A stretch of 64,000 nt of DNA, from the NCBI GenBank assembly GCA_026003215.1, contig BPGV01000001.1, forward strand, positions 1,105,001-1,169,000, read 5' to 3'. Source of the stretch: Bacteroidia bacterium (lineage in GTDB: Bacteria > Bacteroidota > Bacteroidia > SpSt-205). Of this stretch, positions 26,157-34,510 are shown in pieces; the stretch's first letter is position 1; every line of letters begins with the position of its first letter. Under the pieces are notes generated by a model. The model was not told the origin of the DNA. It did no database searches and was given only the letters and a program-made list of their open reading frames with translations. The position numbers and the translations under genes were made by a program.

Positions 26157-27281
26157 ATGCTACCCTCCCCTGCCTTTGTCATAGAAAGACCCAAACTACA
26201 AGCCAACCTTTCCTTGCTTAAGCAAGTCCAAGAGGCCAGTAGCGTACATTTTCTTTTTGCGCTTAAAGGCTTCGCCCTGCCTGCCCTTATGTCGGATATT
26301 TTAGAAGTAGCTGAGGGCATAGCTGCCAGTTCCTTAAGCGAAGCCCGCTTTGGCTATGAGCACAGCCGGAAGCCCGTCCACTTGTATGCGCCCGCGTATC
26401 GCCCCGCTGACATTCCTGAGCTTATTCCCTTGGTAGGCACATGGGTCTTCAATAGTCTATCGGCGTACGAGCGGTGGCTCCCTTACCTCCCTGAGGACAT
26501 AGAGATAGGCCTGCGCGTCAATCCCCATTACGGTTATGCTGGCGCTGATATTTACAACCCCGGACGGGCGGGTTCTCGCTTAGGGATACCGCCTGCCCAG
26601 GCGCAAGGGCTCCTACCCCCTCGGGTCCAAGGTTTGCACGTCCATACCCTTTGTGAAGCCACCGCTGATGCCCTGGAAGCGTTGGTAGCAGCCCTCACAC
26701 AGCACTTTGACGGCTGGTTGCGGCAGGCTCGTTGGCTTAACCTTGGCGGTGGCCACCTCCTTACCCATCCCGCCTATGATACGGCCCGCTTCGTAGAAGT
26801 GTGCCACACCCTACGCAAACGCTACCCCAACCTGGAAAAGCTCTATATAGAACCCAGCGCCGCCTACGTATGGGAGGCCGGCTACCTGCTTAGCCAAGTA
26901 TTAGATATTACGCAGACTGAGGGGCGCACCTGGGCCCTGCTGGATATTTCTTTCACCGCCCACCTACCTGATACCTTAGAAATGCCCTACAAGCCTATTA
27001 TCCGGGAAGCCTTACCGGAGCCTCAGCCCGGCTATCCCACTTATTGGATGGGGGGCGTCACTTGCTTAGCCGGGGATGCCATGGGACCTTACAGCTTCCC
27101 CAAGCCCCTAGAAATAGGCCAGATACTGACCTTCCACGACATGGCCCACTACACTTTTGTCAAAACGACCCTTTTCAACGGCGTAGCCCACCCCGCCCTG
27201 GTGATCCGAGAGGCCCAAGGCTACCGCATCGTCAAAGTATTTGGCTACGAAGACTATCGGCGTCGGCTAAGCAACGGATAG
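26157..27281 (+). CDS. nspC: Carboxynorspermidine decarboxylase
   Basis: PLP enzyme that decarboxylates carboxy(nor)spermidine, the last step of the alternative spermidine route. 374 residues. The PLP lysine is K37 in FALKGFAL. Family features include GIAASSLSEARFG, RVNPHYGYAGADIYNPGRAGSRLGI, LHVHTLCE, LNLGGGHLLTHPAY, EPSAAYVWEAGYL and the second-half GGVTCLAGDAMGPYSF. Carboxyspermidine dehydrogenase is not present here, but arginine decarboxylase is at 15.2 kb, so arginine to agmatine to putrescine to spermidine is the likely route. The 3' end overlaps the convergent dihydroorotase-like gene by 50 bp. Confidence 0.93.
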   Translation: MLPSPAFVIERPKLQANLSLLKQVQEASSVHFLFALKGFALPALMSDILEVAEGIAASSLSEARFGYEHSRKPVHLYAPAYRPADIPELIPLVGTWVFNSLSAYERWLPYLPEDIEIGLRVNPHYGYAGADIYNPGRAGSRLGIPPAQAQGLLPPRVQGLHVHTLCEATADALEALVAALTQHFDGWLRQARWLNLGGGHLLTHPAYDTARFVEVCHTLRKRYPNLEKLYIEPSAAYVWEAGYLLSQVLDITQTEGRTWALLDISFTAHLPDTLEMPYKPIIREALPEPQPGYPTYWMGGVTCLAGDAMGPYSFPKPLEIGQILTFHDMAHYTFVKTTLFNGVAHPALVIREAQGYRIVKVFGYEDYRRRLSNG

Positions 27282-28356
27282 TCCCTATTACCCGCAAGTC
27301 AGTGCTATAGCGCGCCCACGGCTCTGGTAGGGGATAGGGTTCTGCTGCCAAACGAAAGACCGTAAAATCCAATGGGTGCTTCTCTCGCAGCCCTACGTAG
27401 GGTAATCCAAGCCACCGCCGAGGATACTCCGACACCAGCCGTATCAAGCGAGAGAGGCTCCACCTTTCGGGGGCATGCTGCCTGAGCACGCCCCATACCA
27501 AGGGTACGGCTACCTCCAGCGTAGGCTGACCTACGGCTGCGGTGGCCCACTCTCGAAGTTTTTCTTCAGGAGGCGCCTGATAATCCCAAGAAGCCATGGC
27601 CCCCAGCTCTAACCGGATTAGCGCTTGCACGAGTGCTCGCCTATCCTCCCCTGAACGCAGCGGTGGATGCAACTTCCAGAAAGCTTCGTACGCCAAAAGC
27701 AAAGAAGCTTCCCCCACTGCGTAACTCACTCCCGAAAAGGCCGGCACGCCCTGCCGCTTAGCCTCTTGTAGGCCAGTGTGGGTAGTGAGCGGTCCTACCG
27801 CTATGTCTCCGCCATAAGCCCTCCACAGCGCAGCGATGGTGTGAAGGGCCACAGTCTCCGCATAGGTGGGGATCCCCTGCCATCCAGCCAGTGCGAGTTC
27901 TGGGACTTCGGGAACGCCTTTTTCGCCGATGGCTTCGGACCAAAAAGGCAGAAGCAGGAGCTTGCCCCCTACTTCACGCAAGTATGGCAAAGCGATTGGG
28001 AGCGTACGCCACGGTATAGGCCACTCTGGGGGCAGTATCCACCCGATAGCCCCGGCTTCTCTTAGGCTTTGGAGCGGGGCTATGCGTCCGTCGGGGTCAG
28101 CCCAAGCCGCCCATAACAAAAACGCCACCGAAAGGTTCTTAGCTTGCGCTTGAATCTCGGTAAGGACCTCAGGTTGGTACCAGCCATGCCAGCCGGCCAG
28201 CCCTACCGCCGTAAAGCCGCCCTGCCGTGCCCGTTCAGCTAAGGCCGCTAAGCCCTCTGCCGAGGGAACCTGTGGTTGATTGCTCCAAGCTATAAGGTCT
28301 ACCCAGCCGGGGGATATCCACACATCGGCTTCCTCGGAGGCCGCCCGTATAGCCAC
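27232..28356 (-). CDS. Dihydroorotase-like protein, apparently non-catalytic
   Basis: 374 residues from GTG 28356; an in-frame TAA lies 27 nt upstream. The alignment landmarks of the amidohydrolase-type dihydroorotase are kept (ISPGWVDL; LAALAERARQGGFTAVGL; later GDIAVGPLTTHTGLQEAKRQG). The metal-binding His-x-His after PGWVDL is replaced (IAW), and the second signature is also changed, so zinc-dependent catalysis is unlikely. Bacteroidota often carry a second, degenerate dihydroorotase; in other bacteria such pseudo-enzymes support aspartate transcarbamoylase. Last gene of the FHA-dnaA-nuoC-rsmA run, 59 bp after rsmA. Confidence 0.65.
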   Translation of the reverse strand: MAIRAASEEADVWISPGWVDLIAWSNQPQVPSAEGLAALAERARQGGFTAVGLAGWHGWYQPEVLTEIQAQAKNLSVAFLLWAAWADPDGRIAPLQSLREAGAIGWILPPEWPIPWRTLPIALPYLREVGGKLLLLPFWSEAIGEKGVPEVPELALAGWQGIPTYAETVALHTIAALWRAYGGDIAVGPLTTHTGLQEAKRQGVPAFSGVSYAVGEASLLLAYEAFWKLHPPLRSGEDRRALVQALIRLELGAMASWDYQAPPEEKLREWATAAVGQPTLEVAVPLVWGVLRQHAPERWSLSRLIRLVSEYPRRWLGLPYVGLREKHPLDFTVFRLAAEPYPLPEPWARYSTDLRVIGTIRCLADADSLRSQIL

Positions 28357-28415
28357 TACCCCCCTCTTCAGAAAGCGTTAGGGATACGCTTTGGCGATGC
28401 CAAGGAGAAGCTGGA

Positions 28416-29162
28416 TCATTCACTCGCAGGGGTCCTATCTCCATAGTTTCGCCATAAGGAAATCCATTCTGGTAGCGATAGCTGGTGCGGACGGAGGTGC
28501 CCCCACCACTCTGCCAAAAGTACAGCTCCTGTCCCTAAGTTTTTAGCCAAGGTACGCCTCGGCTGCTGAAAAGCCCGCCGAATAAAAGCCGCAAAAGAGT
28601 CCCATTCCTCCAGCGCTATCCGGGGCTGACGCGTAAAAAACACCACCTCGCTCCAGACCTTAGGCGGGGGCGAAAAAGCCCCCGGCGGCACCCGAAAAAG
28701 CCGCTTTACCGCATAAACGCTCTGAAACAGCACCGAAAGCCGGCCATAGGGCCGCTTCCCCGCAGAAGCATAGAGCCGTTGCGCCACTTCCGCTTGAAGC
28801 ATAATCACCCCTGCCCGTATCCAAAAACGATGCCCTAATATCCGAAAAAGCGCAGGTCCTGTAATGCTATAAGGCAAGTTGCTTACAAAAAAGAGCGGCT
28901 TCTCCGGCAAGGGCGCTTGGAGAAAGTCTCCTCTTAGAAAAGTAGCTTTCTCGGCGCCTGGGAGGGCTTGAAGGGTTTCTATCACGCAGGCGTCTATCTC
29001 TATGCCTACGTAGGGCACTGGTTTTTGGAGGAGGAACTGGGTAAGGGCGCCCCGGCCGGGGCCTACTTCTAAAAGAGTTTCTTCGGGAGAAGGGGCCACA
29101 ACATCGGTTATTTTTTTAGCATAGGCTAAATCACGCAAAAAATGCTGGTCAAACTTGGGCAT
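28416..29162 (-). CDS. rsmA: 16S rRNA dimethyladenosine transferase
   Basis: Dimethylates two adjacent adenines in the 3'-terminal hairpin of 16S rRNA, a late step of 30S assembly. 248 residues. FDQHFLRD at the N-terminus, SAM motif [10 protein letters not shown] at 32-41, acidic motif GIEID, and catalytic NLPYSITGP near 94. [18 protein letters not shown] is typical of KsgA. The 5' end overlaps nuoC by 14 bp. Confidence 0.96.
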   Translation of the reverse strand: MPKFDQHFLRDLAYAKKITDVVAPSPEETLLEVGPGRGALTQFLLQKPVPYVGIEIDACVIETLQALPGAEKATFLRGDFLQAPLPEKPLFFVSNLPYSITGPALFRILGHRFWIRAGVIMLQAEVAQRLYASAGKRPYGRLSVLFQSVYAVKRLFRVPPGAFSPPPKVWSEVVFFTRQPRIALEEWDSFAAFIRRAFQQPRRTLAKNLGTGAVLLAEWWGHLRPHQLSLPEWISLWRNYGDRTPASE

Positions 29163-29631
29163 CCGGTGGGAAAAAGTTTAGCGGTATGCCCCGGTATGCT
29201 TCGGGGAAGGTATAATCGGCTCGGAGGGGATGCCCCTCCCAATCTTCAGGCAGAAGAATACGGCGCAAGTCAGGGTGCCCTTCAAACTGTGCGCCTACTA
29301 AGTCATAGGCCTCACGCTCGTGCCAGTCGGCTGCGGGCCATATATGCGCTACCGACGGAGCCGCCTCCCCTTCTGGGAGCACAAAAGACACCGTGATATC
29401 GGTAAGGCAAAGTAGGCTTCGTAGATCATAGCGATAGCTTAGGCAAGGGGGCGTATGGGTGACCGTAAGGCAAACGAAATATTCTACCTGCCCTTCCTCC
29501 CGCAGAAGCCGCGCCAACACTGGCCACTGCTGAGGGTCAGCCAGGCTAAGGTGCCAGGAACGCCCTTCTGCAGTCAAGGTGCCATAAGCCCTAAGCTGAT
29601 CTAAAAAGGACTCGTTCCAGGTCTTGTACAT
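29149..29631 (-). CDS. nuoC: NADH-quinone oxidoreductase subunit C (NuoC), isolated
   Basis: The 30-kDa subunit of complex I, part of the peripheral arm near cluster N2. 160 residues, normal length. Signature [40 protein letters not shown] covers about 100-140. No other nuo gene is in the window; it is inserted between dnaA and rsmA, overlapping dnaA by 41 bp at its start and rsmA by 14 bp at its end. Expression would depend on the dnaA transcript unless a promoter lies inside dnaA. Confidence 0.93.
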   Translation of the reverse strand: MYKTWNESFLDQLRAYGTLTAEGRSWHLSLADPQQWPVLARLLREEGQVEYFVCLTVTHTPPCLSYRYDLRSLLCLTDITVSFVLPEGEAAPSVAHIWPAADWHEREAYDLVGAQFEGHPDLRRILLPEDWEGHPLRADYTFPEAYRGIPLNFFPPDAQV

Positions 29632-30958
29632 GTTGCATGAGCTCTCGGTTAGAGAGATTTATTTGCTCTTGGACCCACTGGCAGCTATGCAAAATGGTAG
29701 AATGGTCCCGTCCGCCAAAATATTCGCCCAAAGCCTTAAGGGCATGCCGCGTATATCGCCGTGCCAGAAAGACCGCTAAGTGCCGAGCGTAAGCAACTTC
29801 TTTTTTGCGGGACTTTCCCCGCAGTTCCTCGGGGTGTATCCTAAAGTAATTGGAGACGGCACGCAAGATTTGCTCTACAGTGACCGCTCGGGTCCGCAGG
29901 GGCTTGAAGCGACTCACTACTTCCTGGGCCAAAGTCATGGAGATTTCCCGGCGCCGTATAGACGTTTCAGCCAGCAGTTGTATCACTACACCTTCCAAGT
30001 CTCGTACATGGGAATGTACATTTTCTGCAATATACCGTAAAACCTCTTCGGGTATCTCTACCCCTTCCTGTTGAAGCTTGAAGCGGAGGATAGCCAGACG
30101 CGTTTCATAGTCCGGCGGATACAGGGGGGCTGAGAGCCCCCACGCAAACCGCGAGGTGACTCGCTCCTCTAACCCCCGCAGCTCCTGTGGCGGAGCATCC
30201 GCCGTAATCACAATCTGCCGCCCACTTTGATGTAGTTGGTTAAAGATATGAAAGAACATGTCCTGTGTGCTTTCTCGTCCCACCAGAAACTGCACATCAT
30301 CTATAATTAGAATATCCACAGAGTGCAGCTTCTGCAGAAAATCTCCTACTTTTTTATTGCGTACGGCCTCCACATACTCTTGGGTGAAGCCCTCCGAGGT
30401 AAGGTACAGGATGACTTTCTCGGGGTGGAGGAGACGCGCGTAGTTGCCGATCGCGTGGGCTAAGTGGGTTTTTCCCTGGCCTACTTCTCCATAGATGAAG
30501 AGGGGATTGAAAGCCGTCTGTCCGGGGCGTTGCGCGACACTGATACCTGCGCTGCGTGCCAAGCGGTTACACTCCCCCTCTATGAAGTTTTCAAAGGTAT
30601 ATTTAGGGTTGAGGTGTGAGGGGAAGGGTTGGACGCCGCGCAAGCCTGGAAGTACCGTAGGCGGCGGCAGTTCTTGCGAAGGCAACCGCATAGGAGCCGC
30701 CTCACTGGCCGTCATTACGTGGTATTCCAGCCGGGCCTTAGGCCCCAGTAGCCGCCGTAAAGTCTTGACTATCAGTGTGGAGAAGTGCTGCTCAATATAC
30801 TCGTAAAAAAACTGGCTGGGCACTCGGAGGGTAAGTACGCCATCCTTAAGCGAGATGGGCTGTGCTGCGCCTAAAAACGTACGGATAGGCGCGGGGTTAT
30901 TCCCCATGTTGTGCTGAATCACCTCCATGCACCGCGCCCAGACCTCCTCAGCAGACAC
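29591..30958 (-). CDS. dnaA: Chromosomal replication initiator DnaA
   Basis: Binds DnaA boxes and melts the origin. GTG 30958, 14 nt after the FHA stop, gives 455 residues and the normal N-terminal domain ([18 protein letters not shown], then [16 protein letters not shown]). Walker [17 protein letters not shown] is at about 157-172, Walker [10 protein letters not shown] near 220 and sensor 2 in domain III. Domain IV carries the DNA-binding signature [14 protein letters not shown] longer frame to 31066 lacks conservation and runs into the FHA gene. dnaN, recF and gyrB are not adjacent and only one DnaA box is seen in the window, so the origin is elsewhere. Confidence 0.96.
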   Translation of the reverse strand: MSAEEVWARCMEVIQHNMGNNPAPIRTFLGAAQPISLKDGVLTLRVPSQFFYEYIEQHFSTLIVKTLRRLLGPKARLEYHVMTASEAAPMRLPSQELPPPTVLPGLRGVQPFPSHLNPKYTFENFIEGECNRLARSAGISVAQRPGQTAFNPLFIYGEVGQGKTHLAHAIGNYARLLHPEKVILYLTSEGFTQEYVEAVRNKKVGDFLQKLHSVDILIIDDVQFLVGRESTQDMFFHIFNQLHQSGRQIVITADAPPQELRGLEERVTSRFAWGLSAPLYPPDYETRLAILRFKLQQEGVEIPEEVLRYIAENVHSHVRDLEGVVIQLLAETSIRRREISMTLAQEVVSRFKPLRTRAVTVEQILRAVSNYFRIHPEELRGKSRKKEVAYARHLAVFLARRYTRHALKALGEYFGGRDHSTILHSCQWVQEQINLSNRELMQHVQDLERVLFRSA

Positions 30959-30972
30959 AGCCGCTATGCTTT

Positions 30973-31398
30973 TTACTTGTCCTGAAAGACCCACGGTCGA
31001 ACAAAAAAGTACAAAATAGCCCCTGCCACAACGATGGCTACTACCACCCATCCTAAGGTCATCCATACATTTTTCCCCTGAATGGGCACACGAGTCATGC
31101 GCGTGGGGCTCTCACTTCCTCCCCCAGGTGGCGGGGGCTTACGGAGAATCTCCTCCCAATCTACCCTATATGAACCAAAAAAAAGCGTATCCCCCGGCTG
31201 CAAAAACTTTGTCAATACTTTTTCTCCATTGACATACACCCCATTTTTTGAACCAACATCTTGTATCTCCACCCGGCCATCTGGGTGGATTGTAAGCAAT
31301 GCATGGCGCCCCGAGACTTCAGGGTGCGATAAAACAATATCGCACTCCGAGGATCGCCCCAATAAAAAGGTTCTTTTGAGGGAGGGAGAATGGGCCAT
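30973..31398 (-). CDS. FHA-domain membrane protein
   Basis: 141 residues. An FHA domain (about 8-85) shows FLLGRSSECDIVLSHPEVSGRHALL and DVGSKNGVYVNGEKV, with the phosphothreonine-binding Arg, Ser and Asn of the family. A proline/glycine linker follows, then one transmembrane helix (about 113-133) and a short positive tail. The FHA domain should face the cytoplasm, giving a C-tail-anchored phosphopeptide reader. No Ser/Thr kinase is in the window; a PP2C-type phosphatase is at 51.7 kb. Located 14 nt upstream of dnaA, so the leaderless FHA transcript probably also carries dnaA. Confidence 0.88.
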   Translation of the reverse strand: MAHSPSLKRTFLLGRSSECDIVLSHPEVSGRHALLTIHPDGRVEIQDVGSKNGVYVNGEKVLTKFLQPGDTLFFGSYRVDWEEILRKPPPPGGGSESPTRMTRVPIQGKNVWMTLGWVVVAIVVAGAILYFFVRPWVFQDK

Positions 31399-31402
31399 AG
31401 GG

Positions 31403-31410
31403 CAAAGGTA
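31403..31410 (-). promoter_or_regulatory. -7 box TACCTTTG of the FHA-dnaA-nuoC-rsmA run
   Basis: CAAAGGTA on the plus strand, 4 nt from the start at 31398. Confidence 0.7.
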
Positions 31411-31414
31411 TAAC

Positions 31415-32869
31415 TTACAGCGGAGGCAAGCGACGCCGTTCCCGCGCCGAAGGTATCCCCAACTGCTCGCGGTATTTGGCTATGGTACGCCTTTTGACTT
31501 CTATGCCCCGCTCTTGAAGTAGCTGCGCGAGCTTCTCATCCGAATACGGGGCCTTAGGGTCCTCTTGCTGGATAAGCTCCCGAAGTATGCCCTTTATAGC
31601 TTTATTCGCAATTTTCTTGCCTTCTTTTGTGCGGATGCCCTCAGAAAAAAAGTACTTTAGAGGAAATATGCCACAAGGAGTTTCTATATACTTACTATTC
31701 ACCACGCGACTTACGGTAGAAATATCCACCTTCACAGCTTCGGCGATATCCTTCAGGATAAGGGGCCTGAGGAACTTTTCATTGCACCCATTTAGGAAAA
31801 ACGGGCGCTGATGCCGCACGATCTCCTGGGCTGTGCGTAATAAAGTCTCTTCTCTCTGGCGAAGCAGCTCTATAAAATGTTCTGCACGCTCCACGCGTTC
31901 CCGTACATGTTTGAGTACCTCGGCTATTTCCCCTTCTTCTGCTCCTTTACGCGTATACCGCTCTAATAACTTGCGATACTCAGCATTCACCCGCAGCCGA
32001 ATAGGCCGATAGCGCACCAGTTCTACCCGAAGGGCTCCATCCTCTTCTATGTGCAGCACAAAATCTGGCGTCACCTGCGGGGCCGTCTCATCCGAAAAGT
32101 TAGCCGCAGGATTGAGCGTAAAGGAGCGCAGCTTATGTAAAAACTCCTGCCACTCTTCGTCCTTTATCTGATACTTACGCTGAATCTTGTCCAGCCGGCC
32201 TCGTGATAGAAGGGCAAAATCCTCCGTAAAGAGACGCAAAAAGTACGCTTTATAGGGGTCTGTATCTGGCAAAGCGTGCGCCTGTAGGAGGAGGCATTCT
32301 TGGGAGGAGCGAGCGGCAATCCCCGGGGGGTCCAGACTCTGTACCTTGCGCAGCACCGCTTCTACCTCTTCCACGGAGACAGGGGCTTCTTGAAACTCCG
32401 ACAAAAGCGAAAGGTACCGAGCAATCTTAGCCAGAGGCTCTTCTAAAAAACCCTTTGCATTCAAGTTTCCTATGATATATTCTGCAATAGTCCTTTCTCT
32501 TTCGGTAAGGTCCAAGGTAGAAAGCTGCTCCTTAAGCGTATCATACAGCGAACGCGGGGCACTGTAGTTAAAAGGTCCGTAATAGTCCTCCGGTTCTTCG
32601 GAACGCAGGAGGGGCGAAGGAAAATTTCCGGATTCAGTATCGGATTCAGGCGCCGGAGACCGCAAGCTATTTTGTATCAAGGGGCCTTCTGGCAAGGAAA
32701 TAGGCTCTTCTTCTGTATCCAAAGCGGGATTTTTCTCTATCTCTTCTTCTATGTACTTTTCTAACTCCGAGTCAGGGACCTCCAGGAGGCGAGCCAGTTG
32801 TATCTGATGGAGGTTCTGGTGCAGAACGGTGCGTTGTGCTAAGTGGGTGCGTAGCCGCGTGGAACTCAT
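31415..32869 (-). CDS. rpoN: RNA polymerase sigma-54 factor
   Basis: 484 residues. The N-terminal region I is glutamine- and leucine-rich (LHQNLHQIQLARLLEVPDSELEKYIEEEIEKNPAL). An acidic linker (about 60-105) follows, then the core-binding domain (about 110-300). The DNA-binding HTH region reads KVDISTVSRVVNSKYIETPCGIFPLKYFFSEG, and the RpoN box RRTIAKYREQLGIP lies about 460-473. Sigma-54 needs AAA+ activators; none is encoded nearby. The 5' 98 bp overlap the 3' end of truA in another frame, and the promoter is inside truA. Confidence 0.96.
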   Translation of the reverse strand: MSSTRLRTHLAQRTVLHQNLHQIQLARLLEVPDSELEKYIEEEIEKNPALDTEEEPISLPEGPLIQNSLRSPAPESDTESGNFPSPLLRSEEPEDYYGPFNYSAPRSLYDTLKEQLSTLDLTERERTIAEYIIGNLNAKGFLEEPLAKIARYLSLLSEFQEAPVSVEEVEAVLRKVQSLDPPGIAARSSQECLLLQAHALPDTDPYKAYFLRLFTEDFALLSRGRLDKIQRKYQIKDEEWQEFLHKLRSFTLNPAANFSDETAPQVTPDFVLHIEEDGALRVELVRYRPIRLRVNAEYRKLLERYTRKGAEEGEIAEVLKHVRERVERAEHFIELLRQREETLLRTAQEIVRHQRPFFLNGCNEKFLRPLILKDIAEAVKVDISTVSRVVNSKYIETPCGIFPLKYFFSEGIRTKEGKKIANKAIKGILRELIQQEDPKAPYSDEKLAQLLQERGIEVKRRTIAKYREQLGIPSARERRRLPPL

Positions 32870-33629
32870 AGCTTTCTAACAAAGATAAACAGTTTTCCGG
32901 ATAACTAACATGCCAGAGGAAAAGGCCCTGCGGAGGAGCTAAATGCATACCCCAGCGCCGATCGCCTGCTTGGAGAGCGGCTATAAACTTTTCCCACGCA
33001 AGCTTTCCCTGTCCTAAGCGCACCTGTGCCCCTACCAGCGCTCGTACCATCGCCCGCAAAAACCGATTAGCCGTAATCTCAAAACACCAATAGCCCGGCG
33101 CTACTTCCCACCACAGCGCTTGTGAGACGATGCAAATAGGTTGCTCCTCCGAAGGGCTTCCTTTCTTGAAAAACGCGCTAAAGTCATGCGTGCCTATCAA
33201 AAGTCTGGCCGCTTCTTGAAGGCTATCCATGTCTATTTTGAGCGAGACCCCCCAGCTATATGCTCGCCAGAAGGGATTAGGCCCAAAACGAATGTAGTAC
33301 CGGTAGGTACGGCTTAGCGCAGAATGCCGGGCATGGAAGGCTGGAGTCGCTTCATAGAGCGCCCGAGCTTGGATAGCTCCGGGCAAAAGGGCATTGAGCC
33401 GTCGTAGGAAAGCGCCGGGCAGAGTTTCAGGACCTTCCCAGTGGGCGACTTGTCCCCAGGCATGAACCCCCGCATCGGTGCGCCCTGCCCCTACCAAATG
33501 CACGGGTTGCCCGATCAGCTGCGCCAAAGTCGCCTCTACCGTGCCTGCGACACTTTCCCTATTGGGTTGCTTTTGCCACCCCCCGTACCGCGTGCCCTCA
33601 TACGCAAGCAGGAGTGCATACCGCTTCAT
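32772..33629 (-). CDS. truA: tRNA pseudouridine synthase A
   Basis: Makes pseudouridine at positions 38-40 of tRNA anticodon arms. 285 residues. Catalytic aspartate D52 in GAGRTDAGVHAWGQ; also YEGTRYGGWQKQPN near 10-23 and the C-terminal APPQGLFLWHVSY. The usual family end is near WHVSYPENC; the last 40 residues or so are a Ser/Thr/Pro-rich extension that exists only where the frame overlaps rpoN. It follows the DUF1460 gene with an ATGA overlap. Confidence 0.95.
   Translation of the reverse strand: MKRYALLLAYEGTRYGGWQKQPNRESVAGTVEATLAQLIGQPVHLVGAGRTDAGVHAWGQVAHWEGPETLPGAFLRRLNALLPGAIQARALYEATPAFHARHSALSRTYRYYIRFGPNPFWRAYSWGVSLKIDMDSLQEAARLLIGTHDFSAFFKKGSPSEEQPICIVSQALWWEVAPGYWCFEITANRFLRAMVRALVGAQVRLGQGKLAWEKFIAALQAGDRRWGMHLAPPQGLFLWHVSYPENCLSLLESYEFHAATHPLSTTHRSAPEPPSDTTGSPPGGP
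32880..32887 (-). promoter_or_regulatory. -7 box TATCTTTG of rpoN, inside truA
   Basis: CAAAGATA on the plus strand, 10 nt from the rpoN start, so a leader of a few nt is expected. It lies within the coding sequence of truA. Confidence 0.55.
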
Positions 33630-34510
33630 TCAAACGGTCGAAATACCGTAATACCTCGTATTTTTTCTTTCCTTCGGTCCAAATACGCACACAAATCTTC
33701 ATCTATGACCCACTTCTTCGCTACAAGGGACGCATGCGCAAAAGTAGGCCGCCCCTCCTTCCCTAAAAACACTCCTACATGCGACACATCCAACCCGCCT
33801 TCTGTAGGCACAAAAGCCACAATATCTCCATCACGCAAAGCCGGTAGCCAGTGGTGGATATCAGCTGAAGGGATAAAATACCGCGGCCTTTTAGTAAGCT
33901 GCTGCTCTATTTCTTGTATGAGTTCCCAATCACGAAAGCCGCGATATTTTTTAGAGTTTTGGGAGATATACCGGATAAGATGCGTGTCCTTTTCCCCCAA
34001 GGGAAGCCAAACGCCATAGCCGGCCTTTTCCCATTCTATAAACGCATGGGTGAGATAATGATACCTATCTTCCCATCGGCAAGGGGGATAGGCCTTATAC
34101 CGCACTTGGAGCAGCTTAGAAGCTACACCTTCTAAGGAAAGAAACCGTTCTTTATACGCCAGGTGCAAAGCCATGAGGTTTTCTATGGCGGTCATACAAT
34201 CCATCTGGTTTAGGTTGAGGAGGAGCATTTCTGGACCTAAGCCGGCCCCCCCACTCCCATAAGGGATTCCTTGCCACGCGTTTGCCACTAAAGCCGCCCA
34301 GGCGGCATACGAACGCCCCGCATGAAGGGCCAAGGCTTCCTGTACGCGGGTAGGCGTAGTCCCCACTATCCGCATCGGCGGTAAAACTATCCTGCCCAAA
34401 GCAGGGGTATCCACGGGCAAAGCTCCCAGGAATTTTTTCGGAAAAACTGCCCTAAACGAAGTAAACAGCCCAAAACTTGCACCTAAAATCCACAGCACTT
34501 GTCCCCTCAT
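33626..34510 (-). CDS. DUF1460 family exported protein (NlpC/P60-like fold)
   Basis: ATG 34510 overlaps the upstream stop (ATGA) and gives 294 residues with a signal peptide (MRGQVLWILGASFGLFTSF); an ATG three codons upstream is possible. The family core is visible: LNQMDCMTAIENLMALHLAY with the candidate catalytic cysteine, VRYKAYPPCRWEDRYHYLTHAF, and DGDIVAFVPTEGGLDVSHVGVFL with the candidate histidine. The family is related to N-acetylmuramoyl-L-alanine amidase-like cysteine hydrolases, so a peptidoglycan substrate is likely. Middle gene of the PD40 lipoprotein-DUF1460-truA run. Confidence 0.8.
   Translation of the reverse strand: MRGQVLWILGASFGLFTSFRAVFPKKFLGALPVDTPALGRIVLPPMRIVGTTPTRVQEALALHAGRSYAAWAALVANAWQGIPYGSGGAGLGPEMLLLNLNQMDCMTAIENLMALHLAYKERFLSLEGVASKLLQVRYKAYPPCRWEDRYHYLTHAFIEWEKAGYGVWLPLGEKDTHLIRYISQNSKKYRGFRDWELIQEIEQQLTKRPRYFIPSADIHHWLPALRDGDIVAFVPTEGGLDVSHVGVFLGKEGRPTFAHASLVAKKWVIDEDLCAYLDRRKEKIRGITVFRPFE

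Noticed and set aside
29591-31398. Replication origin next to dnaA
   Set aside because: The gene has no gene-free flank and no DnaA-box cluster; neighbours are FHA and nuoC, not dnaN or recF.
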